Positions 31,605 through 42,977 of a stretch of DNA of 64,000 bases are shown piece after piece. The notes under the pieces are model-generated. The model did not search any database. It was not told the origin of the DNA and saw only the letters and a program-made list of their open reading frames with translations. Every line of letters starts with the position of its first letter. The first letter of the stretch is position 1. This DNA comes from Candidatus Uhrbacteria bacterium. GTDB lineage: Bacteria; Patescibacteriota; Patescibacteriia; 2-12-FULL-60-25. Both the position numbers and the translations under genes were made by a program. The stretch is from the NCBI GenBank assembly GCA_018499965.2, contig JAHBAS020000007.1, forward strand, positions 23,303 through 87,302, written 5' to 3'.

Positions 31605-33542
31605 ATGTTAGAAACATCATTGCAGTGTTTTCAGAAGGGAAAGATGATCTGTCGGAATTTTCCTGATCCGATCATTATTGTTGACGTGCATGGTATCGTG
31701 AAAGACGGTTGCGGCGGATCTGGTGGAACATTCCACGCGGAGCCGACGCAATTCATCGGGCAGAAGCTTGCGGACACGTCTTTTTTTACCAATTCATCCC
31801 GAAAAGCGATCACGTCAATCATCAAAGAAGTTTTTCAAAAGGATAAAACCGTGAGTTCGGATGTAGTGGTCCATTCAAAGGAAGGGGATGGCGTCGTGCA
31901 GGTGATCGCAAGTTTGATCGATGGAGATAAGGATACGGCGGCGCTCGTGTTCCATGACGTCACGTGCGTACGTTCCGTTGAACAGCGTTTGTTGGATAGC
32001 GAAAAGCGATATGAGGAGCTTTTCGAGAACATGCGCAGCGGCGTGGCCGTGTACCAGGCGATCGATGACGGGAATGATTTTATCATCACGGATTTCAATA
32101 AGGCTGCGGAGCGATCGGATAAGGTAAAGCGCGAAGACGTGATCAATCATCGCGTTACGGAGATGTTCCCGGGCGTGCGAGAGATGGGGTTCTTGGATCT
32201 TCTTCGTCGCGTATGGAAGACGGGTGTTCCGGAATACTTCCCGCCGACGATGTACGAAGACCGTCGCATCGGAAGGGTGTGGTGGGAAGATTACGTGTAT
32301 AGGTTGCCGACCGGAGAGATCGTCGCTGCCTTTGCGAATATCACGGATCGCATGAAGGCGCTTGAAGATATGCAGCAGGCTGCGAAGGTCGCCACGGGTG
32401 AGCGCGATAAAATCAACGCCATCGTTGAGAGCATTGCGGATGCGGTATTCGTGGTGGATGCACAGGATCGCATCACGCTTTTTAATCCGGCCGCTTCTTC
32501 GCTTTCCGGTTTTACGCCTGAGGATTCCATCGGAAAGCCGTACTACTCGCTTTTGAAGTTTATCGATGAGCGTACGGAGACGAAGGCGGACCAGTTCGTG
32601 AACGAAGCTCGAAAGAACGGGAATGCCCGGCCATCGGGTCATCATATCCTTCTCGTGAACCGGGAGGGCGAGCGTATTCCGGTTGCGCCGAACGCGCAGG
32701 CGATTTCATCCGGAGACGGATCCGGTCCTGGTCACGTCGTCGTAGTGTTCCGTGATGTCACGGCTGAACGCGATCTCTATCGCCAGAAGTCCGATTTTGC
32801 CTCGCTCGTTTCCCAGCAACTCATGGAACCGCTTGAAGGCTCGAAGTGGTTTTTGGACCTCATGCTTCGTGGAAAAGCCGGGGATCTCCCAAGCGAACCG
32901 CGCGGATACATCGAGCAGCTGGCAGCGAGCAATAAGCGCATGATCTTGCTCGTGCAAGACTTGCTCTTCGTTTCCCGTCTGGATGCCGGAGAGCAGATCG
33001 AGATCAAGCGTACGCCTACGGATGTGATCAAGACGATTGATGCGGCCATCGAAGACAATGCCGATTATATCCGGGAGATGAAAGTCGAGGTCGTGAAGGC
33101 TGAAGATGTTCCAAGTTCGCTCGTCATGAATGTGGACGGTGAAAAGCTCGAAGAAGTGTTGTACAACTTAATCAGTAATGCCGTGAAGTACTCAAAACAA
33201 CGCGGGATGATTGAAATCGGCGTTGAAAAAGATGCGCAGAAAGTAACGATCTCGGTGCAAGATCATGGCGTGGGTATTCCGGAGCGTCAGAAGTCGCGTA
33301 TTTTCGAAAAGTTCTTCCGTGCGGATAACGTGGTTCAAAAAGTCACGGACGGTACGGGATTGGGCGTCTATCTCTCCAAACGCATTACTGAAGCGCATGG
33401 AGGATCGATTTGGTTCGATTCCCAGGAAGGCCTTGGAACTACGTTCTACGTTTCTGTTCCGCTGAAAGACGATGAAAAGCGTAATCGCAAAACCACGCGT
33501 CGATCGGAATTGCATGCGAATGGAACAAAAGAAGGGGAGTAA
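31605..33542 (+). CDS. Multi-PAS histidine-kinase-like protein lacking the phospho-His
   Basis: 645 residues, no membrane span. Three PAS-like domains at about residues 15-120, 135-250 and 268-390 precede a dimerisation helix pair and a HATPase domain. ATP-site boxes are intact: N box LYNLISNAVKYS (about 519-530), G1 DHGVGIP, F box IFEKFFRAD, G2 GTGLGVYLSKR. The H box, normally SHELRTPL, reads SQQLMEPL: Gln404 replaces the phospho-acceptor His. So autophosphorylation at the usual site is impossible. GGAGGGG before the ATG supports the start, and TATACT at 31569-31574 is a -10 candidate. No response regulator is nearby. Confidence 0.85.
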   Translation: MLETSLQCFQKGKMICRNFPDPIIIVDVHGIVKDGCGGSGGTFHAEPTQFIGQKLADTSFFTNSSRKAITSIIKEVFQKDKTVSSDVVVHSKEGDGVVQVIASLIDGDKDTAALVFHDVTCVRSVEQRLLDSEKRYEELFENMRSGVAVYQAIDDGNDFIITDFNKAAERSDKVKREDVINHRVTEMFPGVREMGFLDLLRRVWKTGVPEYFPPTMYEDRRIGRVWWEDYVYRLPTGEIVAAFANITDRMKALEDMQQAAKVATGERDKINAIVESIADAVFVVDAQDRITLFNPAASSLSGFTPEDSIGKPYYSLLKFIDERTETKADQFVNEARKNGNARPSGHHILLVNREGERIPVAPNAQAISSGDGSGPGHVVVVFRDVTAERDLYRQKSDFASLVSQQLMEPLEGSKWFLDLMLRGKAGDLPSEPRGYIEQLAASNKRMILLVQDLLFVSRLDAGEQIEIKRTPTDVIKTIDAAIEDNADYIREMKVEVVKAEDVPSSLVMNVDGEKLEEVLYNLISNAVKYSKQRGMIEIGVEKDAQKVTISVQDHGVGIPERQKSRIFEKFFRADNVVQKVTDGTGLGVYLSKRITEAHGGSIWFDSQEGLGTTFYVSVPLKDDEKRNRKTTRRSELHANGTKEGE

Positions 33543-33574
33543 GGTGTTTCTTGATTTCAACCACTCAACACGCG

Positions 33575-33580
33575 TATCAT
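33575..33580 (+). promoter_or_regulatory. -10 box for a leaderless transcript
   Basis: TATCAT ends exactly 6 nt before the ATG at 33587. Confidence 0.5.
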
Positions 33581-33586
33581 AGGGCT

Positions 33587-33772
33587 ATGAAAAAACGAAT
33601 GATCGTCATTGCGGCAACGGGCTTGCTCCTCATCGGAGCCGGTTGTGCTTCGCAAAAAACGGAGATGAAGATCTCTGCGCAAAAACAATCGTTCGTCGAA
33701 CGCCGCACCGGCCAGCCGCCAACGCCTCCAGAAAATATCCCCGCGCCAACGCCTGTGAAGATTGTAGAATAA
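33587..33772 (+). CDS. Small lipoprotein
   Basis: 61 residues. Lipoprotein signal MKKRMIVIAATGLLLIGAGC with lipobox LIGAGC, then a short Lys/Gln-rich stretch and a Pro-rich end (TGQPPTPPENIPAPTPVKIVE). No known family. Starts at 33587 because TATCAT lies six bases upstream. It follows the kinase gene by 44 bases and is closed by its own terminator. Confidence 0.65.
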   Translation: MKKRMIVIAATGLLLIGAGCASQKTEMKISAQKQSFVERRTGQPPTPPENIPAPTPVKIVE

Positions 33773-33798
33773 ATCGTAGGCCATTTAAAAGTTGTATC

Positions 33799-33829
33799 AA
33801 AAACCTCCAGGATTCCTGGAGGTTTTTTT
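33799..33829 (+). terminator. Terminator after the small lipoprotein
   Basis: AAAAACCTCCAGG and CCTGGAGGTTTTT around ATT, then more T. Confidence 0.92.
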
Positions 33830-33851
33830 GTATGTCTCGCGTTCAACGCGA

Positions 33852-33936
33852 TGGTGGGCGGGGAGAGACTCGAACTCTCATGGGTTGCCCCGTCGGCTTC
33901 TAAGGCCGGTGCGTCTACCAATTTCGCCACCCGCCC
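33852..33936 (-). tRNA. tRNA-Leu (anticodon TAG)
   Basis: 85 nt including an encoded CCA. Acceptor GGGCGGG pairs with CCCGCCC; D arm GGCGAAATTGGTAGACGC is the usual leucine form; anticodon loop CTTAGAA gives TAG; a long variable arm (CGGGGCAACCCAT) precedes TTCGAGT. Reads CUN leucine codons, chiefly CUA. Confidence 0.96.
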
Positions 33937-34016
33937 GGGTGACTCGTTTTCGAGCTCGGCTTAGCATACGATGAACCGCGATCCCGGGCAAGTATCGGAT
34001 GCGGCCTTGAAGAAGA

Positions 34017-34040
34017 ACGGCCCGATATCCATCGGGCCGT
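34017..34040. terminator. Terminator hairpin before the PP2C gene end
   Basis: ACGGCCCGAT and ATCGGGCCGT with an ATCC loop. Lies just beyond the stop of the minus-strand PP2C gene; the plus-strand side has TTTTCTTT. Confidence 0.75.
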
Positions 34041-34045
34041 TTTCT

Positions 34046-35431
34046 TTACTTCTTTTTCGGTAGGGGTTTTGCACGGAGCGTTACCGCGGCTTTGTCATCC
34101 GGCTTTTTGAGGTTTGAACCCTCGCTTACCTGGATGCGTTCCATGACTTTCGTAATTTCCGTGAGTCGATTCAATCGAGATACCGGATCTTTTTCATTCA
34201 TGGCGCCTTTGATAGCGTCAGTATCCAATTCACCTTCATGCTCCAAGAAATCGAGATAGCCGTCCGTAAGCATGACGAGCTCATCGCCCTCTTCCAGTTC
34301 TTCGATCGTAATGCGAGGGCTGACTTTATCAGCACCAAGCGCTTGCGTGTTCATGAGTCTAAGCTGTCTATAGGTTCTAGCTGTTCTTCCAAACGTGAAA
34401 TCCTTGTCGGGATTCTCGCGCATTTCCTTAAAGAGTTCTGGCGTGATCACGCCCGCTTCCATAAGACCGTCCAAGGCACTGTCTTCAATGGTCATGCGTT
34501 CGATGCTGCCGTCTGATTTTCTGCGCAATGCTCCACTGTCACCGATATTCGCCGTGATAGAGAATCGACGCCCGTCTTCCGTGGTATGAATCATGGAGAC
34601 GCAAGCGGTTGTCTTTCCATTCGTAGCCTTCACGTCATGGTTGATTGCCTTGAGTGCGCTTGAGAGTGCGATGGCCTTTTTTGCTATCGCGGGATCGACA
34701 TCGATATAGCTAGATGTGATGATCTGTTCTTCTTTTTTCGCGTGCGCGAGTTCGCCGGTTTTGCCATCACGCACGACGAGATGGACCTCTGGGACCAAGA
34801 CGAGTTCGAGAACGGATGGATTCAAATCGCGAACGGTTTCAAGCGCGTTTCGCATGCGGGCCAATAGCACTTCCGAAGCTTTTGCGCTCGCGAGCGCGCC
34901 ATTGCCTTCGCCGCCAAGTCCATCAAAAACGCCTCCGACAACGCCGAATTCCGGATCTTCAAAAATACGAACGCAGTCTTCATTCGGTTCATCGTCTCCA
35001 CGTTTATCTCCCTTATGCATCGTGAATGCCGCTTCAACGCCGTCGATAAGCTCGAACTGACGTGCTTCAATAGCCCGTTCTTTTTGAAGCGCGACGAAAT
35101 TGATTGGCTTGCGCTGTTCCTGTTTCTTTTGTTCCGGACGGCGTGGCGGCGGGGGAACGGAGAATTTTCCGGAACGGTCATCCGCCCCGTATTCGATGTC
35201 CTGAAGGTCGACCTCTTCAATACCTTCTTCATCTTTGGTCACGAAATCATCCTCGGTCACGATTTCATTTCCATGCTCATCAAGTTCCCGAATATCGTCT
35301 TCGGGAATAGCTACGGCGATTTCTTTCGCTTGCGGCTCAGGAGGCGTGATGCGCTTCTGCTCTGGTCGAGGAGGAAGGGCTCGTTTTTTCTCTGGTGCGG
35401 CAGGAGAAGGTTTTGGCATAGCTTCTAACAT
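34046..35431 (-). CDS. PP2C-type Ser/Thr protein phosphatase
   Basis: About 461 residues. A Pro/Lys/Glu-rich N-terminal 130 residues look disordered (RALPPRPEQKRITPPEP). The PP2C domain then shows the metal-binding motifs: PNEDCVRIF, VVGGVFDGLGGEGNG, FSITANIGDSGALR, ELVMLTDGYLD and PDDKAAVTLR. Dephosphorylates Ser/Thr proteins in the cytosol; no Ser/Thr kinase lies nearby. I start at the ATG at 35431 because the promoter's TATGAT overlaps the ATG at 35449. Divergent from the metallophosphoesterase gene. Confidence 0.88.
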   Translation of the reverse strand: MLEAMPKPSPAAPEKKRALPPRPEQKRITPPEPQAKEIAVAIPEDDIRELDEHGNEIVTEDDFVTKDEEGIEEVDLQDIEYGADDRSGKFSVPPPPRRPEQKKQEQRKPINFVALQKERAIEARQFELIDGVEAAFTMHKGDKRGDDEPNEDCVRIFEDPEFGVVGGVFDGLGGEGNGALASAKASEVLLARMRNALETVRDLNPSVLELVLVPEVHLVVRDGKTGELAHAKKEEQIITSSYIDVDPAIAKKAIALSSALKAINHDVKATNGKTTACVSMIHTTEDGRRFSITANIGDSGALRRKSDGSIERMTIEDSALDGLMEAGVITPELFKEMRENPDKDFTFGRTARTYRQLRLMNTQALGADKVSPRITIEELEEGDELVMLTDGYLDFLEHEGELDTDAIKGAMNEKDPVSRLNRLTEITKVMERIQVSEGSNLKKPDDKAAVTLRAKPLPKKK

Positions 35432-35440
35432 ATGGAAGGT

Positions 35441-35469
35441 ATCATACACGAAAATAGGCTTTTTGTCAA
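35441..35469 (-). promoter_or_regulatory. Promoter of the PP2C gene
   Basis: Minus strand TTGACA (35469-35464), a 17-bp spacer and TATGAT (35446-35441). The -10 ends 9 nt before the ATG at 35431; leader of about 3 nt. Confidence 0.8.
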
Positions 35470-35540
35470 GTTAGATGGACACGTTTTTCTCTTTAAAAAT
35501 AGCCTTTTCTAAAGAGATTTTTGATAGATGCCTTGTAGGC

Positions 35541-35569
35541 TTGACTTTTCTGTGGAAAAGGGCTACCGT
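35541..35569 (+). promoter_or_regulatory. Promoter of the metallophosphoesterase gene
   Basis: TTGACT (35541-35546), 17-bp spacer, TACCGT (35564-35569). A Shine-Dalgarno site AAAGGAGG follows before 35601. Confidence 0.65.
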
Positions 35570-35600
35570 ATGCGGTTCGTATAAAGAAAGGAGGTTTGCG

Positions 35601-36434
35601 ATGAAAATCTTTGTCACGAGCGATTTGCACGTTGGACAGTCCAAAGAAAATGACGCCGCGGTCCGCTCAATCGCGAACCACGTGCAGCGTTCTGCCTCGC
35701 AGAGCGATGTTCTTCTGCTTGGAGGGGATTATGGCAATACGGATGAACAAACCCGAGAATGCCTTCGTCTCTTTCGACGATTTCCGGGCACTGTTCTTAC
35801 CGTTCCGGGGAACCATGATATCTGGGTCGATGATAATGACCTTTCTTCGAATCGTTTAGTACGTTTCCGCATGATGGCTGAGGGTTTTGGAATGCATTCC
35901 TTGCATCATCGCCCCGTGCTCATCGGAGACGTGGCTTTTGTCGGATCTCTTGGTTGGTACGATTATTCTTTCCGAGATCCGATCGGAATTGATGATGCCT
36001 GTTATGAGGCGAAATGTTGGAATGGGTATGCATGGCATGATGGCGAGTGCGCGAAATGGTTGAGCGATGATCGTGCGATGACGAGAATCTTCGCTTCGGT
36101 TTTGAATGATCAACTTCGTGCGGTTACGGCAGCTCGGCCTTCTTCGATCATCGGACTGATCCACCACGTCCCTATAAAGGATTTGTTGGCTTGGCCGCGA
36201 TGCTTCGTGCCGAAGGATTGGCGTTTCTTAAACGCTTTCCTCGGTGCGGAACGATTCGGAGAATTGTTCATGCAATACGGTGTCCAGCAGGTATTCTGCG
36301 GACATATCCATTCCTCAAAGCGGGTACGCAAAGGAAAAACGGTCTTTCAGAGCATTGGGAGCGAGAATAATCGAAAGCAGGTTCTGGTTTCCGAGAACGG
36401 GAAAACGCGTCATCTTTGGATCACTTCGTCGTAA
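35601..36434 (+). CDS. Calcineurin-like metallophosphoesterase
   Basis: 277 residues. Metal-binding motifs in order: TSDLHVGQ (D-x-H), LLLGGDYGNTD (GD), VPGNHDIW (GNHD), GLIHHVPI and FCGHIHSS (GHxH). A cytosolic phosphodiesterase or phosphatase of unknown substrate. AAAGGAGG 7-8 nt before the ATG fixes the start; this is one of the strongest ribosome sites in the window. Divergent from PP2C; both may serve signalling, but that is inference. Confidence 0.9.
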   Translation: MKIFVTSDLHVGQSKENDAAVRSIANHVQRSASQSDVLLLGGDYGNTDEQTRECLRLFRRFPGTVLTVPGNHDIWVDDNDLSSNRLVRFRMMAEGFGMHSLHHRPVLIGDVAFVGSLGWYDYSFRDPIGIDDACYEAKCWNGYAWHDGECAKWLSDDRAMTRIFASVLNDQLRAVTAARPSSIIGLIHHVPIKDLLAWPRCFVPKDWRFLNAFLGAERFGELFMQYGVQQVFCGHIHSSKRVRKGKTVFQSIGSENNRKQVLVSENGKTRHLWITSS

Positions 36435-36461
36435 AAAGCGCTTCATCTCTGGAGCGCTTTT
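36433..36461 (+). terminator. Terminator after the phosphoesterase
   Basis: AAAAGCGCT and AGCGCTTTT with a 10-nt loop, overlapping the stop codon region. Confidence 0.8.
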
Positions 36462-36495
36462 CGACTTTTTGTGGGCATGAGACAATCCATCCATT

Positions 36496-36774
36496 ATGGA
36501 ACGATCATATTTTCAAGGCGCGATTCTCCGTCAGGTCCGGGAATTGTTAACGGATGGGAACATTCCCCTTCCTCATCTTCAGGCGATTTCCCAAGAGGCA
36601 TTGGACGTGTCGGGGAATGATCATATTTCAAACGAAGAAATCGTCGCTTTTTTGGAACGCTATCCTGAAGTGAGCAGCCAACTGTTAGTCACGCTGGAAG
36701 CGGAGGATCGTGATGCGCGAAGCGCGGCCATGGAGCAGATCCGAAAGCTTCTTGATCAGCAAAAAACGTCCTAA
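36496..36774 (+). CDS. Small hypothetical protein upstream of the Fic gene
   Basis: 92 residues, helical and acidic (QGAILRQVRELLTDGNIPLPHLQAI, EEIVAFLERYPEVSSQLLVTL), unrecognised. Ends 4 bases before the start of the Fic-domain gene, so the two are probably translated together. Position before a Fic gene invites comparison with small Fic inhibitors, but I see no (S/T)xxxE(G/N) inhibitory helix, so that role is unproven. Confidence 0.6.
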   Translation: MERSYFQGAILRQVRELLTDGNIPLPHLQAISQEALDVSGNDHISNEEIVAFLERYPEVSSQLLVTLEAEDRDARSAAMEQIRKLLDQQKTS

Positions 36775-36778
36775 TGCT

Positions 36779-38131
36779 ATGCACGTAGAAATCGAATTTC
36801 CAGACGAGCCGAAGAAAGAACGCCGATCTCCTGCGAAGGAACGTGGCGGTTCTTCCGTTGAACAACAGGAAGGCGAAGCGGCGGAAAAACAGGCGTTGTT
36901 GCGCTTGATCTCCAAAGACGGCATGGAGGCCAAACAGGCGCTCCGCATCATGGCACGTTACGGCAAGCCTCCGCGTGAAGAAATTCAGGCATCGTTGGGG
37001 GAGCAGCTCGAACTGTTTGGGTTGCATGAAGGAGATCTTTCTCCTATTGAACGAAAACAATGTCTCGCGATTATCGATTCGTTGACCGAAACGGATGATC
37101 TTGAAAATCCCGAACAAGTCCATGAACAGTTGGAATCTTTTTTGGCGGAAAGTTTTGTGGAGAAGGCGTTCGAAAAAATCGATCGATTCAACTTGTTTTA
37201 CGAACAAAAAGCAGAGCCGGAGCAATTACGATCCGCGCTTCGGGAGGTGATGGGCACGGTAGGCGCGATGGCGAAAATCAGCTCTCCTTCGGATCCGAAT
37301 ACGGCAAAGCTTTGGAAGGATCTTTCGGAGCGATACATCGGGGTGATCCTGCGGAAAAAGGGAGCGGATATCGAACACAAAAAAGTGTTTGAAGAAGTCT
37401 TCGATGAGTTTCAGGATGTGATTGAAGGGGACTTGTACGATAAGTTCGCCATGGACGTCTATTTAAAAGGCGATCATCACAAATACGATGCGGAGGGTTT
37501 ATCAATGGCTTTATACGGCAGAACGAAAGAAGAAGTGAAAGAGAAGAAATTGGAAAATCGTAAAACCGTCGCGCAGTATCTATTGGAACATAAAGATGAC
37601 GAGCCTTCGATTGAGTTGCTTCAAGAACTCCATCGAATCTACAACGACGGCATTGTGCCGAAGAAGTATGCGAATTTCCGGCGCGAGGGCCATGAGGTTT
37701 CTTTTGGCGGCAAGCGCGTTGGTGTATTAGGCGAAGATGTCCGAGCAGAATTGGAGCGGCTCATTGATCGCACAAAAGAGATGCTTGATCGTAAGTCCAT
37801 TGGCGTTCGTTACGGTATGGAGGCGGCGAAGCTTCACAACGAAATGTTGCACATCCACCCGTTTTCCGATCGCAATGGAAGTACGTCGATGCTTTTCTTG
37901 GAGTTTTTGATGGCGAAACGAGGATACGTTCCTCAGGAAAAGAAGACGGCTCATTACTATGATTATGTTCGAAAGGTTGTAAAAAACAATCCGTTGGCCG
38001 TTGCGGTTGTCGGCGCCGGCCAATATGAGATGGTTCGATCTTTCGGATATTTCAAGGGTGAAACCACGAAGGGTAAAGAGGATCAATATCAGGCTCTTTT
38101 GGAACGGGAATACGGCACTGAAGCAAAATAG
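36779..38131 (+). CDS. Fic-domain protein with a degenerate active site
   Basis: 450 residues. The first 230 are helical and charged, without a known domain. A Fic fold follows, with LHRIYNDGIVPKKYANFRREGHEVSFGGKRVG (the flap region) and AKLHNEMLHIHPFSDRNGSTSMLFLEFL. The catalytic loop, normally HPFx(D/E)GNGRxxR, reads HPFSDRNGSTSM (His about 360). The His and the acidic residue remain, but the first Gly is Arg and both phosphate-binding Arg are lost. It may be inactive as an AMP transferase or use another nucleotide. Cotranscribed with the small gene upstream. Confidence 0.75.
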   Translation: MHVEIEFPDEPKKERRSPAKERGGSSVEQQEGEAAEKQALLRLISKDGMEAKQALRIMARYGKPPREEIQASLGEQLELFGLHEGDLSPIERKQCLAIIDSLTETDDLENPEQVHEQLESFLAESFVEKAFEKIDRFNLFYEQKAEPEQLRSALREVMGTVGAMAKISSPSDPNTAKLWKDLSERYIGVILRKKGADIEHKKVFEEVFDEFQDVIEGDLYDKFAMDVYLKGDHHKYDAEGLSMALYGRTKEEVKEKKLENRKTVAQYLLEHKDDEPSIELLQELHRIYNDGIVPKKYANFRREGHEVSFGGKRVGVLGEDVRAELERLIDRTKEMLDRKSIGVRYGMEAAKLHNEMLHIHPFSDRNGSTSMLFLEFLMAKRGYVPQEKKTAHYYDYVRKVVKNNPLAVAVVGAGQYEMVRSFGYFKGETTKGKEDQYQALLEREYGTEAK

Positions 38132-38152
38132 TCGTCTACCATAGAGTGTTTT

Positions 38153-38181
38153 AAAAAGATGCCCAGATGGCATCTTTTTTT
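38153..38181. terminator. Terminator between Fic gene and rlmH
   Basis: AAAAAGATGCC and GGCATCTTTTTTT with a 5-nt loop. Works for both convergent genes. Confidence 0.92.
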
Positions 38182-38206
38182 CGTCTTCCTTCCCCCGCCT
38201 TATCTC

Positions 38207-38677
38207 TTACTTATGATACTCACTCCCGGCTTCGATCATCCTTGCCCGGTAAATCTGTTCAATGAGCATGAGCCTGGCGATCCCGTGCGGAAAGGTCATT
38301 GGGCCGAAAGAGAGGGTGAAATCGGCCTTTTGGAGGACTTCTGGATCAATGCCCCAGGATCCGCCGATCAAAAAGACGAGGTGACCCTTTTGAGTCCACG
38401 TTTGGATATGCGTTGAAAAGGCTTTGGAATCAAGCGTTTTTCCTCGAGAATCCAGGGCGATAATCGTCGCATCTTCCGGAATGCCTTTAAGAAGACTCTC
38501 TCCTTCGACTTTCATGCCTTTTTGTGGGTCCGGTTTTGCGCTCTTTCCATGTCCTTCTGGTAATTCAACGACCTCGATACCGCCAAAACGATCCAATCGT
38601 GTGGTGTACATGTGGATAGCTTCTTTTTGCCAGGATTCCTGAAGTCGACCGATGGCGCGAATAATCGTATTTTTCAT
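38207..38677 (-). CDS. rlmH: 23S rRNA pseudouridine-1915 N3-methyltransferase RlmH
   Basis: 156 residues, the usual length for this SPOUT methyltransferase. IRAIGRLQESWQKEAIHMY opens the fold; ALDSRGKTLDSKAFS, HLVFLIGGSWGID and LSFGPMTFPHGIARLMLIEQ with YRARMIEAGSEYHK form the knot and C-terminus. It methylates helix 69 of 23S rRNA. It lies directly upstream of, and divergent from, the 23S gene, so enzyme and substrate are neighbours here. Confidence 0.95.
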   Translation of the reverse strand: MKNTIIRAIGRLQESWQKEAIHMYTTRLDRFGGIEVVELPEGHGKSAKPDPQKGMKVEGESLLKGIPEDATIIALDSRGKTLDSKAFSTHIQTWTQKGHLVFLIGGSWGIDPEVLQKADFTLSFGPMTFPHGIARLMLIEQIYRARMIEAGSEYHK

Positions 38678-38714
38678 AGATTTTTGAGATATTTTAGAGG
38701 TATCATTCCAGGAC

Positions 38715-38743
38715 TTGACAGATCATGCAAGTTTCTCTATTAT
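38715..38743 (+). promoter_or_regulatory. 23S-5S rRNA promoter
   Basis: TTGACA (38715-38720), a 17-bp spacer and TATTAT (38738-38743). Transcription should start near 38750. This gives the 23S gene its own promoter, separate from any 16S gene. Confidence 0.8.
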
Positions 38744-38749
38744 ACCGGC

Positions 38750-39173
38750 ACTTCATGAGACGCATGTCCCTACCAATCACTTCGGTGAAAGGGACCTCTG
38801 GCTCGCAAACTGCAAATGGGTAAAATCACACCTATAAGCTAAGCGCGATCCGGGGAAATTTCCGGGGCTTAGCTTAACCGCTAAGCTCCTTTTTTAACCC
38901 CAGTAGAGACAGTCAGCCGGATCTACCTGATTCATTCAGAGATGTCCGATTGCCTGCCTCATGTCCCACCGGTGGTGGGATGAGAGATCCAGGCCGGATT
39001 TTTGACAACAGAAGATCAGTACGCAATACGTACAGAACATCTAAACCTTATTTGATCGAAAGAGATCGAGTAAGTTACACATAAGCAAACGAAAAAATCT
39101 TCTTTTAAGCGAGAAGATAGCCAACACGGTTTCGGCCTACGATCATGACGGGAAAACGTCGTGGATCTGGATG
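38750..39173 (+). other. Structured leader of the 23S precursor
   Basis: About 425 nt with no gene. It holds a 10-bp stem TAAGCTAAGC/GCTTAGCTTA (38835-38876), a TCCCACCGGTGGTGGGA hairpin near 38965-38981, and three segments complementary to sequence after 23S: 39014-39042 with 42282-42310 (27 of 29 pairs), 39075-39088 with 42255-42268 (14 of 14), 39122-39128 with 42241-42247 (7 of 7). These form the processing stalk cut by RNase III-type enzymes. Confidence 0.8.
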
Positions 39174-42216
<3,043 letters not shown>

Positions 42217-42403
42217 CCATCCAGGTTTGGATGACGAGCACGTGTTGAAAATACTTGCTTATGTGTAAGGACATTCCTACAAGATGTTCTGTACGTATGG
42301 CGCACTGATCTTAAAAGCTTCTTGAAAAAGGCGGCTTACTCTTCTCTCTCGGGAGAAGTGTGATTCATCTTTTTGAGAGGTCTGTTATAAAAAGGACGTT
42401 ATC

Positions 42404-42525
42404 GTCTTGGTGCTTGCAGCAACGGGGGTACACCTGTTCCCTTCTCGAACACAGAAGTTAAGCCTGTTAGCAGCGATGGTACTTGGACCCAACCCGGTCC
42501 TGGGAGAGTAGCCCAGCGCCAAGAC
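42404..42525 (+). rRNA. 5S ribosomal RNA
   Basis: About 120 nt. Terminal stem GTCTTGGTGC/GCGCCAAGAC; internal conserved parts TTCTCGAACACAGAAGTTAA and GGGAGAGTAG. It follows 23S by about 190 bases and shares the transcript, ended by a hairpin at 42545. Confidence 0.96.
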
Positions 42526-42544
42526 AATGATGTTCTTTTCAAAA

Positions 42545-42571
42545 GCATCCCGAGAAATCGGGGTGTTTTTG
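42545..42571 (+). terminator. rRNA terminator
   Basis: CATCCCGA and TCGGGGTG with a GAAA loop, then TTTTTG. Confidence 0.88.
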
Positions 42572-42950
42572 TTTGTGTTTAGTTTGATTTTTAGGCTTTT
42601 TCTTTTAGGATTTTCTCCTGTCAAATGCGTGTATTTTGAAGTCAAAATCTTTATTTATTCGCTATATGTAGCTAAAAAGTATCTTGTGTATAAGTTGTGT
42701 GTATGTTGGAAGAGTGGGTAGAGAGTAGTGGGGAGAGGGTGGTGTCGGGGTTGAGGGTGATGGTTGGTGTGCGGGGTGGATTGGTATGGGGCGGGGTCAG
42801 GCCTTCTGGCTTATGAGTTATCTGCCGGGGAGGTATTCGTAGGGTTTGGTATGCCCAATGCCCTACGGGCATCGCGTTTCTTCGGAGGCAGGGGGGTGGG
42901 TGGATTTTGGGGTATTTGTTTATGGTGATATTAAGGGATTGGTTCTGGCG

Positions 42951-42977
42951 TAGGGGTGGGTCTCAGACCCACCCCTA
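42951..42977. repeat. Perfect REP-like palindrome
   Basis: TAGGGGTGGGTCT and AGACCCACCCCTA, 13-bp arms separated by one base. A smaller palindrome, ATGCCCTACGGGCAT, is at 42858-42872. Confidence 0.75.

Noticed and set aside
34716..35428. Plus-strand frames opposite the PP2C gene
   Set aside because: Mirror frames; the PP2C motifs and promoter on the minus strand are decisive.
38750..39173. Riboswitch in the 23S leader
   Set aside because: The structure is explained by rRNA processing arms and simple hairpins; no known riboswitch core is visible.
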